The notes under the pieces are model-generated. The model was not told where the DNA came from, did no database searches, and was given only the letters and a program-made list of their open reading frames with translations. Of a stretch of DNA of 52,167 nucleotides, positions 41,536 to 49,757 are shown piece after piece (positions within the stretch are counted from its first letter, which is position 1; the number at the start of each line of letters is the position of its first letter). Position numbers and translations under genes: made by a program. The DNA is from Bacteroidales bacterium (GTDB taxonomy: Bacteria > Bacteroidota > Bacteroidia > Bacteroidales > GCA-2748055): contig JAGLOO010000001.1 of NCBI GenBank assembly GCA_023138875.1, forward strand, positions 1 to 52,167, written 5' to 3'.

Positions 41536-42791
41536 GGTCTTTCAGCTGGTTTACGTTTGGTTTTTTTATCTCCTGCATCAGAATTCTCCTTTTTCATCTC
41601 TTCGGGACCTGCGGGTTGTTTGCCGGGATTTCCCGGACGTATCTGCCCTTGTTTGGCGGATCCTTTGTCCACCTGAACCAGGGTACCTTCCGAAACATTG
41701 ATCAACTGCTGGACAACTAACGTATCTCCCTCCTGGAGGCCATTGAAGATGAGCGTTCGTTCATTGACCTTAATCACATTGATCTCTTTTTTGATCAGAC
41801 GGCTTCCCTGGACCTGAAACACTTCATTGGAATTAAACACTGAATTACGGGGGATTTCCATCACATTTTCAATGGGTCTGACCGGAAAGGTAGCCGCCAG
41901 ATATTCGCCGGCCATCAATGGTTGCCGGTTGTTATAGGGTATTCGGATAAAGATTTCCTGCGACTGTGTGTTTTCGTCTACGAAACGACTCTTGCGGATG
42001 ACCCTGCCGTCCCATGTGAGGGATCTGTTTTCGGAACTCACCGATACAGGATCGTTGATATTTATCCAGGCAGCATCTGCGGGATCAAGGGGGACTTCAA
42101 GTTCCAGTTCATCGGTCCTGATGGCCCTGGCCACCTTGCCTCCTATGTTGGTGTAGGCACCCAGTTCCATGTATACCTCTTTGTAAGTACCATTGAAAGG
42201 TGCCGTTACAGTACGCCTGCTCAACTGCAATTCGTCACGCTGGATGTTGTAATATTCGCTGATCACATTCCTGCTGGCCAGGAAGATCTTTAGTTTATCA
42301 TCTTTCACCTCCGGAATGGATGGCAGGGGTTTTTCAAAGGAAATTGATGAGAAAAACCTATGAAAGGCCTCCTCATGTTGGGGGAAATCAATTGACAGGT
42401 CAGGTAATATACTGGCGAGCGTATTCTGGTACTGACTCTTTCGGGCTTTCAATGAAAGCAAAGCCTCATCCGGGTAAACAATAAATAGCACATCCCCTTT
42501 GGAAAAACCGGCACCTTTCTTCAGCGCAATACTCCCTGTTTCTATTTTCCCCGATGCCTCGGCAACAATATCAATTTCAGCCACAGAGGCTAACCTTCCC
42601 GATGCAGATACAGACGAAGAAATGGTGCTGTATTTCACCGGTTCCACTTTCACATACCTGCGTGCTTCAATGGACCTGCGAACGGGGGGTGGTTCCTTCT
42701 GGGCAACTAAAAACTTCATTAAACCATAAGCCAGACCGATAATGAAAATCACACTGACTACGATGACTATCCTCCTGTCTATTTTTCTCAT
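41532..42791 (-). CDS. RND periplasmic adaptor (membrane fusion protein)
   Basis: A 419-residue HlyD/AcrA-type adaptor: an N-terminal membrane anchor (about 8-28), lipoyl/beta-barrel segments (ASGRLASVAEIDIVAEASGK; VTAPFNGTYKEVYMELGAYT), an unusually short helical hairpin, and a Lys/Pro-rich C-terminal tail (about 385-419). It bridges the RND pump and the TolC-like protein. It is the first gene of the MFP-RND-TolC operon. Confidence 0.92.
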   Translation of the reverse strand: MRKIDRRIVIVVSVIFIIGLAYGLMKFLVAQKEPPPVRRSIEARRYVKVEPVKYSTISSSVSASGRLASVAEIDIVAEASGKIETGSIALKKGAGFSKGDVLFIVYPDEALLSLKARKSQYQNTLASILPDLSIDFPQHEEAFHRFFSSISFEKPLPSIPEVKDDKLKIFLASRNVISEYYNIQRDELQLSRRTVTAPFNGTYKEVYMELGAYTNIGGKVARAIRTDELELEVPLDPADAAWININDPVSVSSENRSLTWDGRVIRKSRFVDENTQSQEIFIRIPYNNRQPLMAGEYLAATFPVRPIENVMEIPRNSVFNSNEVFQVQGSRLIKKEINVIKVNERTLIFNGLQEGDTLVVQQLINVSEGTLVQVDKGSAKQGQIRPGNPGKQPAGPEEMKKENSDAGDKKTKRKPAERP

Positions 42792-42802
42792 TTTCTGTTG
42801 TT

Positions 42803-42860
42803 TAAGGACACCTCTAAAAACTACTTATTATTACAAAACTAGTTTTTAGAGGTGTCCTAA
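42803..42860. mobile_element. MITE-like inverted repeat with TAA target duplication
   Basis: AGGACACCTCTAAAAACTA (42805-42823) and its exact complement (42840-42858) form a perfect 19-bp inverted repeat around a 16-nt loop. The core GGACACC...GGTGTCC is bordered on both sides by TAA (42803-42805 and 42858-42860), as expected for an IS5-like element with TNA target duplications. With no transposase it would be a non-autonomous miniature element of about 52 bp. Confidence 0.6.
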
Positions 42861-42874
42861 GTCAAAATAACGCG

Positions 42875-42882
42875 CAAAGTTA
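42875..42882 (-). promoter_or_regulatory. -7 box of the RND efflux operon
   Basis: The minus strand reads TAACTTTG, a full TAnnTTTG match, 83 bp before the adaptor ATG. This places the MITE-like hairpin in the transcribed 5' leader. I see no clear -33 element. Confidence 0.5.
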
Positions 42883-42953
42883 AAGTATTAGACCATTAAT
42901 ACTGGGAAAAGTTTAATATGGTGAACGAAACCATAAGATTTTTACCTTTGGGT

Positions 42954-43445
42954 ATGAAAATTCGACTTGCCAGCCGAGAGGACCTTCCGGTTATCAATGA
43001 CATCTATAACCAGGCGGTACAACAACGGTTTTGTACAGCCCACCTTTCACCGGTGAGTTTGGAGCAGCACGGGGAGTGGTATGCAGAACATGATCCGAAC
43101 CGGTTTCCCGTTTTTGTTGCGGGCCCGGATGACCACGTATACGGCTGGGTTTCCCTGAGTTCTTATCGCTCAGGTCGTCAGGCACTTGCTCATGTGGGGG
43201 AGGTGAGCTATTATGTGGATGAAAAGGAGCGGGGTAAAGGTGTTGGCACCATGCTGCTGGAACATGCGATCAGCGTTGCTCCCGGTTTTGGTATGTCGGT
43301 GTTGATAGCCATTTTGCTTGATAAGAATCCAGCCAGCATCGCCCTGCTTCAAAAGTTTGGTTTTTCCCGGTGGGGTGCCATGCCTGGTATAGCCAGGATC
43401 GATAATGAAACCGCCGACCATCTGTATTACGGTTTGAAGCTTTAA
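42954..43445 (+). CDS. GNAT-family N-acetyltransferase (phosphinothricin acetyltransferase-like)
   Basis: A 163-residue protein from the ATG at 42954 (MKIRLASREDLPVINDIYNQ, the canonical PAT start). The open frame begins at 42918, but TACCTTTG at 42943-42950 looks like a -7 box, which supports the downstream start and a nearly leaderless mRNA. The acetyl-CoA loop is ERGKGVGTMLLEHAI. PAT-like enzymes acetylate small amines such as phosphinothricin or methionine sulfoximine; true substrates are usually unknown. It ends directly against the convergent mtaB stop with no gap. Confidence 0.85.
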   Translation: MKIRLASREDLPVINDIYNQAVQQRFCTAHLSPVSLEQHGEWYAEHDPNRFPVFVAGPDDHVYGWVSLSSYRSGRQALAHVGEVSYYVDEKERGKGVGTMLLEHAISVAPGFGMSVLIAILLDKNPASIALLQKFGFSRWGAMPGIARIDNETADHLYYGLKL

Positions 43446-44723
43446 TCAGCCACCTATCATTGCCGGGGGCTCTGACGTTTCTACCCGGGTAAGGATTACT
43501 TTCTGGAATCGGTTTTTTGAGGGGTCCTGTGTGGGGAATAGTACGGGGATATAGTGCTCTCCATAGCCGTGTGCCATCCCGCTTTGATCAACCTTTTCAA
43601 TAAGTACCATCTGTTCTTTTTCAAGCATCGATTTCATATAGCTGATCCTGTTCATTACAGAGATCTTCCTGATCACCTCGCTTCTTTCGGATTTGATCCT
43701 TTCCTGAAGCTGGTCATCCATTCTGTCGGCACGTGTTCCTTTCCTCCTGGAATACCGGAAAGTATGAATGTGACTGAAACGGGCCTCTTTTGCCAGGTTC
43801 GCAGTCTGATTAAAATCATCATCTGTTTCACCGGGAAAGCCGACGATCACATCGGTCGTGAAATTAAAATCAGGCATTTGCTTCCTGAACTTCTCCACGA
43901 TCTCCATAAATGAGTGGACCGTATACATCCTGCGCATTTTCAGCAGGATGGGATCAGAACCGCTTTGAATGCAAAGATGGAGATGAGGTGCCATCCTCGG
44001 ATGTTGGAACAGTCGATGGAAATCAGGGCCAAAGCCATCGGGTTCCAGGGAGGAGATGCGAACCCTGAACTTGCCTGGTAAATCTAGGATCTTTTCAATG
44101 GCCTTTTCAATGTTGTATCCACCATAATCATACCGTCCAATATTTACCCCGGTGATTACAATTTCTTTGAAACCGTTATCCACTACCCGCTTCACATTCT
44201 CGAGGATCTCACTGATTGGACGGCTCACAGCTTTTCCCCTTACCGAGGGCACAATGCAATAGGTGCAGTAATTATCACATCCGTCCTGAACCTTGATGGA
44301 TGTCCTGGTATGCAGGCTTTTATTTACAGTTTCAAATCCAAATACATCCGGGTTGTAAGAATCGGGATGGGCAACCTCTCCTTTATAATGGGCATCGATC
44401 AAGGAAACAATCTGGCTTTTCCGTTCATTATCGACCACGTAGGTAACCCGATCGTTGGCTTCAAGTTGTTCTTTATAATTGTTTGCCATGCAACCGGTAA
44501 CCACGACCAGACCCTCACTGTTTTTCCGGATGGCATGGTTGATGGTATTCCTGGACTTCTGGTCACTCTGGTTGGTTACCGTGCATGTATTGATCACTGT
44601 GATATCGGCACGCTTTGAGTAGTCCACCACCTCATAACCGGCCTGGTGGAATTGTGTAACCAGGGCATCGGTCTCATACTGGTTCAGGCGGCAGCCCAAT
44701 GTCTTGAAAGATACTTTTTTCAT
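43446..44723 (-). CDS. mtaB: tRNA t6A37 methylthiotransferase MtaB
   Basis: A 425-residue MiaB/RimO-family radical SAM enzyme. The N-terminal UPF0004 domain has cluster ligands Cys11 (TLGCRLNQYETDA, specific for MtaB), Cys47 and Cys78. The radical SAM motif is Cys149-x3-Cys153-x2-Cys156 (GCDNYCTYC). A TRAM-like C-terminal region includes VLIEKVDQSG. It adds the 2-methylthio group to t6A37 of ANN-decoding tRNAs. It is monocistronic. Confidence 0.95.
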   Translation of the reverse strand: MKKVSFKTLGCRLNQYETDALVTQFHQAGYEVVDYSKRADITVINTCTVTNQSDQKSRNTINHAIRKNSEGLVVVTGCMANNYKEQLEANDRVTYVVDNERKSQIVSLIDAHYKGEVAHPDSYNPDVFGFETVNKSLHTRTSIKVQDGCDNYCTYCIVPSVRGKAVSRPISEILENVKRVVDNGFKEIVITGVNIGRYDYGGYNIEKAIEKILDLPGKFRVRISSLEPDGFGPDFHRLFQHPRMAPHLHLCIQSGSDPILLKMRRMYTVHSFMEIVEKFRKQMPDFNFTTDVIVGFPGETDDDFNQTANLAKEARFSHIHTFRYSRRKGTRADRMDDQLQERIKSERSEVIRKISVMNRISYMKSMLEKEQMVLIEKVDQSGMAHGYGEHYIPVLFPTQDPSKNRFQKVILTRVETSEPPAMIGG

Positions 44724-44728
44724 TCCTG

Positions 44729-44736
44729 CAAAGTTA
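44729..44736 (-). promoter_or_regulatory. -7 box of mtaB
   Basis: The minus strand reads TAACTTTG, a full match to TAnnTTTG, only 5 bp before the ATG at 44723. Transcription would therefore begin at or beside the start codon (leaderless mRNA). Confidence 0.5.
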
Positions 44737-44839
44737 ATTTAAACCGATTAAAAATAAACAAACAAAAAGAGGTTTTGTGCTAACGGAGTTTTATTTACCT
44801 TGCTTTAAGAAAGTATAGACTTTAAAGCGTGAATAAATT

Positions 44840-46300
44840 ATGTTGAGGAATTTGAATTTTGTTTTATTGCTTTCCGGATTGCTTTTCGCAGGATGCGACA
44901 GGAAGTCAGCAGGTGAAAAGTCAGGGATAAACGGTCCCAATATAATCTATATACTTGCGGACGACCTGGGATATGGCGACCTGAGCTGTTACGGACAGGA
45001 GAAGTTTTCCACACCCCATCTCGATAAGCTGGCCAATGAGGGAATCAGGTTTACCAGGCACTATTCGGGCAGCACGGTGTGCGCTCCTTCCAGATCGGTG
45101 CTGATGACCGGGCTCCATACCGGCCATACACCCATCCGGGGCAACCAGGAGGTGAAGCCGGAGGGTCAGGCTCTATTGCCTGCGTCAGCGGTTACCCTGG
45201 CGGAATTGCTAAAAGAAGCTGGATATGTGACCGGTGCTTTCGGAAAGTGGGGTCTGGGATACCCGGGATCAGAAGGCGACCCGGTAAACCAGGGATTTGA
45301 CCGTTTTTTTGGCTACAACTGTCAACGCTATGCCCACCGTTATTATCCTGAATACCTGTGGGACAACGATCAAAAAGTATTCCTTGAAGGGAACGATTGG
45401 ACCAGCACAACGACATATGCTCCCGATGTGATCCAGGAAAAAACCCTCGAATTCATAAAGGAGAACAGGGACACCAGCTTTTTTGCATATGTACCCATTG
45501 TCATACCCCACGCCGAACTCATTGTTCCGGATGATGCTATCCTCAGTAAATACCTGGAAAAATTCCCGGAAGCGCCTTATGTGGGTAAACCCGGTGCAGA
45601 CTATGGTCCGGACATGGTGATCGGGATGTACTGTAGCCAGGAAAATCCCCATGCTACCTTCGCTGCCATGGTGAATCGGATCGATAATTACGTGGAAGAG
45701 ATTATTAAAACAGTGGAAAAACTTGGAATTGCAGAAAATACCATCATTATGTTTACCAGCGACAACGGACCGCACCAGGAAGGAGGGGGCGATCCTGACT
45801 TTTTTAATAGCAGTGGCGGATTGAGGGGTGTGAAAAGAGACCTCTATGAAGGAGGAGTGAGGGTGCCGCTTATTGTATCCTGGCCAGGCACCGTTAAGGG
45901 CGAGAGGGTTTCACATCATATTTCAGCATTCTGGGATGTGCTACCCACCGTGGGAGAGATTGTCGGAATGGAAATCACCAATTCCGATGGGATCTCATTC
46001 CTTCCCGAGCTGCTGGGACAGGAACAACCCGAACACGACTTTCTTTACTGGGAATTCCATGAAAGGGGAGGAAAGCAGGCCATACTGAAAGACGGGTGGA
46101 AATCTGTGAAACTCAATGTAGGCAGAAACCCCAATGCTCCCCTTGAACTTTATCACCTGGAGACAGATCCCATGGAGAAAAACAATGTAGCTGCAAATCA
46201 TCCGGACCTGATTGAAACATTCAGCCAGATGATGGAGAAAGAGAGGGTGCCTTCCGAGAAATTCAATTTCGGGATGAAGACTTACTCCGGGGAACAATGA
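44840..46300 (+). CDS. Sulfatase lipoprotein (arylsulfatase type)
   Basis: A 486-residue S1-type sulfatase with a lipoprotein signal (LLFAGC, Cys19). Metal ligands are in ILADDLGYGD (Asp41, Asp42), and the formylglycine site is Cys81 in TVCAPSRS (C-x-P-S-R), with FTSDNGPH further on. It should be matured by an anaerobic sulfatase-maturating enzyme, not encoded here. It probably removes sulfate esters from polysaccharides at the cell surface. Its stop overlaps the next sulfatase start by 4 bp. Confidence 0.93.
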   Translation: MLRNLNFVLLLSGLLFAGCDRKSAGEKSGINGPNIIYILADDLGYGDLSCYGQEKFSTPHLDKLANEGIRFTRHYSGSTVCAPSRSVLMTGLHTGHTPIRGNQEVKPEGQALLPASAVTLAELLKEAGYVTGAFGKWGLGYPGSEGDPVNQGFDRFFGYNCQRYAHRYYPEYLWDNDQKVFLEGNDWTSTTTYAPDVIQEKTLEFIKENRDTSFFAYVPIVIPHAELIVPDDAILSKYLEKFPEAPYVGKPGADYGPDMVIGMYCSQENPHATFAAMVNRIDNYVEEIIKTVEKLGIAENTIIMFTSDNGPHQEGGGDPDFFNSSGGLRGVKRDLYEGGVRVPLIVSWPGTVKGERVSHHISAFWDVLPTVGEIVGMEITNSDGISFLPELLGQEQPEHDFLYWEFHERGGKQAILKDGWKSVKLNVGRNPNAPLELYHLETDPMEKNNVAANHPDLIETFSQMMEKERVPSEKFNFGMKTYSGEQ

Positions 46301-47724
46301 AGAGATTTTCATTCATCGCTTCCGTACTGATTATCACCAGTTTATTGTCGTGCCGGAAGGCTTCGCATGAACTGCCAAACATTGTATTGATTGTTGCCGA
46401 TGACCTGGGTTGGAAAGATTTGGGATTTATGGGATCAGAATACTATGAAACCCCTCACCTGGATCAGCTGGCCCGGGCCGGTATGGTTTTCAACCAGGCA
46501 TATGCAGCCGCAGCCAATTGTGCCCCCAGCAGGGCCTGCCTGATGACAGGAATGTATACAACTGCACACGGTATTTATACAGTTGGTTCGCCTGAAAGGG
46601 GAGATGCCCGTACCCGGAAACTGATCCCGGCCGACAACAGGGATTCTCTTTCACGGAGTTTCTTTACCCTGGCAGAAGAGCTTCAGGATGCGGGGTACAT
46701 TACATGCAGCATTGGCAAGTGGCACCTGGGAGATGACCCGCGGACACAGGGGTTTGATTTCAATGTGGGTGGAGGTATCTGGGGCCATCCCGGAAGCTAT
46801 TTTGCCCCTTACCTCAGGCCGGATCTTTATGCTCCGGATGGGGAGTACCTGACAGACCGGCTGACAGGTGAGGCACAACATTTTATACGGGAGAACAAAG
46901 ACAATTCCTTTTTTTTATACTTGCCTTATTATGCAGTGCATACTCCCATCCAGCCAAAAAAGACCTTTGAACAGAAGTATCTTGAAAAAGGGAGCCGCGG
47001 TTGCCAGACCAATGCGGCATATGCCGGAATGGTGGATAACATGGACAGGTGTATTGGTCTGGTTCTGGATGAGATAAGGGCTCAGGGCGTTGAGAGTAAT
47101 ACCCTTGTAATATTCACTTCCGATAACGGGGGTATCCGAAGGATCTCCTGCCAGGATCCGCTGAGGGCCGGTAAAGGTTCCTATTACGAAGGTGGGATTA
47201 GGGTTCCACTGGTGATGAAGTGGCCCGGAGAGATAGAGGCCGGATCTGACACAGATGTACCCGTCATAAATATTGACTTCTACCCAACCCTGTTGGAGAT
47301 TATTGGAAAGGAACCCTCCAACTCAGATCTGGATGGCGAATCATTATGGCCCTTGGTAAAGGGCATAACCGCTGCTATTGAACGGCCCCTCTATTTTCAT
47401 TTCCCCATTTACCTTCAGGCTTACCATGCCGGGTATGACGATGGCAGGGATCCGCTTTTCAGAACACGGCCAGGATCGGTGATCAGGGATGGAGATTGGA
47501 AGCTGCATTGCTATTATGAAGATGGGGGCCTGGAGCTTTATAACCTCGAAACTGATCCTGGCGAAAGGAACAACCTTGCCGGGATAAATGCTTCTAAGGC
47601 AGATGAATTATTGGGTAAACTTAAAGCTTGGCTTGAAGAAGAGGATGCGCCCGTTGCATTTCAACAGAATCCTCAATACGATTCTGTTTACGAACAGCAA
47701 GAAATTCAGGAATCAAGCCTTTGA
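46297..47724 (+). CDS. Sulfatase lipoprotein, second of a coupled pair
   Basis: A 475-residue S1-type sulfatase with lipobox TSLLSC (Cys19), IVADDLGWKD for metal binding, the formylglycine site Cys75 in NCAPSRAC, and FTSDNGG. It differs clearly from its upstream partner (about the only long identities are at the active site), so the two probably act on different sulfate positions of one glycan. The 4-bp ATGA overlap means coupled translation. The 3' end overlaps the convergent gene at 47713 by 12 bp. No SusCD pair or glycoside hydrolase is next to it. Confidence 0.93.
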   Translation: MKRFSFIASVLIITSLLSCRKASHELPNIVLIVADDLGWKDLGFMGSEYYETPHLDQLARAGMVFNQAYAAAANCAPSRACLMTGMYTTAHGIYTVGSPERGDARTRKLIPADNRDSLSRSFFTLAEELQDAGYITCSIGKWHLGDDPRTQGFDFNVGGGIWGHPGSYFAPYLRPDLYAPDGEYLTDRLTGEAQHFIRENKDNSFFLYLPYYAVHTPIQPKKTFEQKYLEKGSRGCQTNAAYAGMVDNMDRCIGLVLDEIRAQGVESNTLVIFTSDNGGIRRISCQDPLRAGKGSYYEGGIRVPLVMKWPGEIEAGSDTDVPVINIDFYPTLLEIIGKEPSNSDLDGESLWPLVKGITAAIERPLYFHFPIYLQAYHAGYDDGRDPLFRTRPGSVIRDGDWKLHCYYEDGGLELYNLETDPGERNNLAGINASKADELLGKLKAWLEEEDAPVAFQQNPQYDSVYEQQEIQESSL

Positions 47725-48477
47725 AGGCCTGACTCTCAATGGAGCGGTCCTGCGGAAGAGGCAATCTTTCATGGAGCAGATCTCACAGGTATAGTCTTTA
47801 TACATCACTGAGGCTCCGATTCCGATGATGCCACTGAGTGATTTGATGGGAGACATCAATGATGAATCGGACAATACGATGCCGCAGTATCCTTCGGGCA
47901 ACAACCGGAATAGTTTCTGCTGCTCACTTACATTCCATGAACAATAACCAGGGCTGTAACGGTTGGTCACATTCATTCCCCTGGATTCAGCCAAATCCCT
48001 GATATGCTGGTGAACCTGGTTGGCCACCGATTCAACGATTCCGGATCCGATCAGATCCACAATGTAACCTTCAAGGTACTGTCCGTCATCAATGAGCTCT
48101 CTTGCCAGGGTTTCTGGTCCCGGTCCGGCCGTCACCACAAAAAAAGCATATTCTTCCGCCCTTTGAAGCATGATCCTGAGGATCTTTCCCGTATGGAACC
48201 TGGTGCCTTCAATTTCAATTTCATCCTTTGATTCCACAACTTTGGCTTCAAATGTTGCAAAACCACCCCGGGGTGACATGATTTTTTCGCATTCAGCAAT
48301 GTACTTTTTTATGAGCTCTCCGGTGTGTGTATCTATATCTCCGGAAGCAACTCCAAGCAAAGGCAAAATTTCGGCAGAATTGACCCTGACCTGACTTCTG
48401 TCTATGTTCAGCAGCTCTAGTTCCATCCCTGCAAGATAAGTCTGATTGTTAAAAAAATCACCTTTCCGGAAATTCAT
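47713..48477 (-). CDS. Stand-alone cobalamin-dependent methionine synthase activation-domain protein
   Basis: A 254-residue protein covering only the reactivation domain of MetH. R173-x-SPGY178 in RYSPGYCSWN corresponds to the S-adenosylmethionine-binding RxxPGY segment, followed by EQQKLFRLL and SLMSPIKSLSGIIGIG. The C-terminus adds three cysteines (Cys231, 234, 239 in YTCEICSMKDC), perhaps a metal or Fe-S site. Free-standing versions occur with corrinoid methyltransferases or split methionine synthases in anaerobes. It follows the ROK kinase with a 20-bp overlap. Confidence 0.85.
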   Translation of the reverse strand: MNFRKGDFFNNQTYLAGMELELLNIDRSQVRVNSAEILPLLGVASGDIDTHTGELIKKYIAECEKIMSPRGGFATFEAKVVESKDEIEIEGTRFHTGKILRIMLQRAEEYAFFVVTAGPGPETLARELIDDGQYLEGYIVDLIGSGIVESVANQVHQHIRDLAESRGMNVTNRYSPGYCSWNVSEQQKLFRLLPEGYCGIVLSDSSLMSPIKSLSGIIGIGASVMYKDYTCEICSMKDCLFRRTAPLRVRPSKA

Positions 48478-49579
48478 CCAGCTTGCTCAATGCAAAGGCA
48501 TAAGCCCCAAGGGAAATGGCTCTGCTGGCCCCAATGCGGCTTGTGCCTATCCCCACTTTTGGTTGTTCATCGTAGTATACATGCTGGTCTGTGCCCGGGA
48601 GATCAATGTATTTACCGGTGACTTCAGAGAGGCCTTTCTGTCCGGAGGGATCGTTCAAATCAAATACCTGCTGGATCAGCCTGGGGATCGGATCGTGCTT
48701 GCGAAAATCAAACTGGTTGCGGAGCTCATTCATAACAGCAGGCATGAAAAACCGGTCGGCTCCGGAAATTCCTCCGCCCATTACCACCAGGCCATCCATC
48801 AATGAGATCAGGTTAGCGATGACATCTCCAAGGTGACGGCCCATGGATTCAAAAGCATGAACGGCTGCTTCACGGTCCCCTTCCTTTGATCCTGAGGCTA
48901 TGTCGTAGATTTCTTTTGGTGTCAGAGTGATTTCATTAGCAGTGCCGGAGGCTGACCTGTAGTTTCTTAGTACCGCTCTGATGCTGACTTCTTCCTCTGC
49001 GTTCCTGGAAGGAGTGATGCGGTTGGAAAGGATCCATACCTCTGAGGCGATGGAGTTGTCGCCGGTTATGAGTGTACCGTCGGATACAAACCCTCCTCCG
49101 AATCCTGTTCCCAGGGTCAGGCCCACCAGGTTTTTGAAACGTTTTGGATTTCCGGCGGCAGCCATCAATTGATTTACCTCCGGCAGAAATCCGCCCAGGG
49201 CTTCGCCGTATGTATACAGGTCCCCATCATTATTGATAAAAGCTGGTAGCTGGTATTGGTTCTCAAGGATTTTACCCAGGGGAACTCCACCACGAAAACC
49301 GGGCAGGTTCTTCAGATCGCCAATCACCCCATTTGGATAATCGGTGGGTCCCGGAAAAGCAAAACTGATGGCTACAGCAGGTTGTTCGAGCATGGAGAGC
49401 ATGTGGTCGAATCCCTTTTTTATGGTTTCCAGGCAGCGTTCCAGGTGATCTGCGTGGGAAGGGATTGTGATGGGCTCAAGGATTTCCCTGCCACCCTGCA
49501 TGGCAGAAAAAACAAAATTGGTACCTCCTGCATCGAAGGTCAGGACCACACGATCGTCATTGTAAATATCTACGGCCAT
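48458..49579 (-). CDS. ROK-family sugar kinase
   Basis: A 373-residue protein from the ATG at 49579 (MAVDIYNDDRVVLTFDAGGT); the open frame upstream has no homology and runs through the likely promoter (TATCTTTA on the minus strand at 49616-49623). ATP-binding motif VVLTFDAGGTNF is at about 11-22, the sugar-site IN-x-DGD at about 144, and GLTLGTGFGGGFVSDG. The usual ROK zinc motif (CxCGxxGC) is not seen. Candidate substrates are glucose or another hexose. It shares a transcript with the B12-related gene. Confidence 0.85.
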   Translation of the reverse strand: MAVDIYNDDRVVLTFDAGGTNFVFSAMQGGREILEPITIPSHADHLERCLETIKKGFDHMLSMLEQPAVAISFAFPGPTDYPNGVIGDLKNLPGFRGGVPLGKILENQYQLPAFINNDGDLYTYGEALGGFLPEVNQLMAAAGNPKRFKNLVGLTLGTGFGGGFVSDGTLITGDNSIASEVWILSNRITPSRNAEEEVSIRAVLRNYRSASGTANEITLTPKEIYDIASGSKEGDREAAVHAFESMGRHLGDVIANLISLMDGLVVMGGGISGADRFFMPAVMNELRNQFDFRKHDPIPRLIQQVFDLNDPSGQKGLSEVTGKYIDLPGTDQHVYYDEQPKVGIGTSRIGASRAISLGAYAFALSKLDEFPER

Positions 49580-49757
49580 TATATCTGGAATAAATAATCG
49601 TTCCCATTGATCAGCTAAAGATAATAGTCTTTTTTGGTATACATTTGTTGATATACAACTATAACCACAATCAAACTGATTGTCATCCGGTTCTGCCATT
49701 CTGTCTGTATTGGGCAGATGGCTTGATATTTGGACAGTTCGCATTAAATGATTATTG

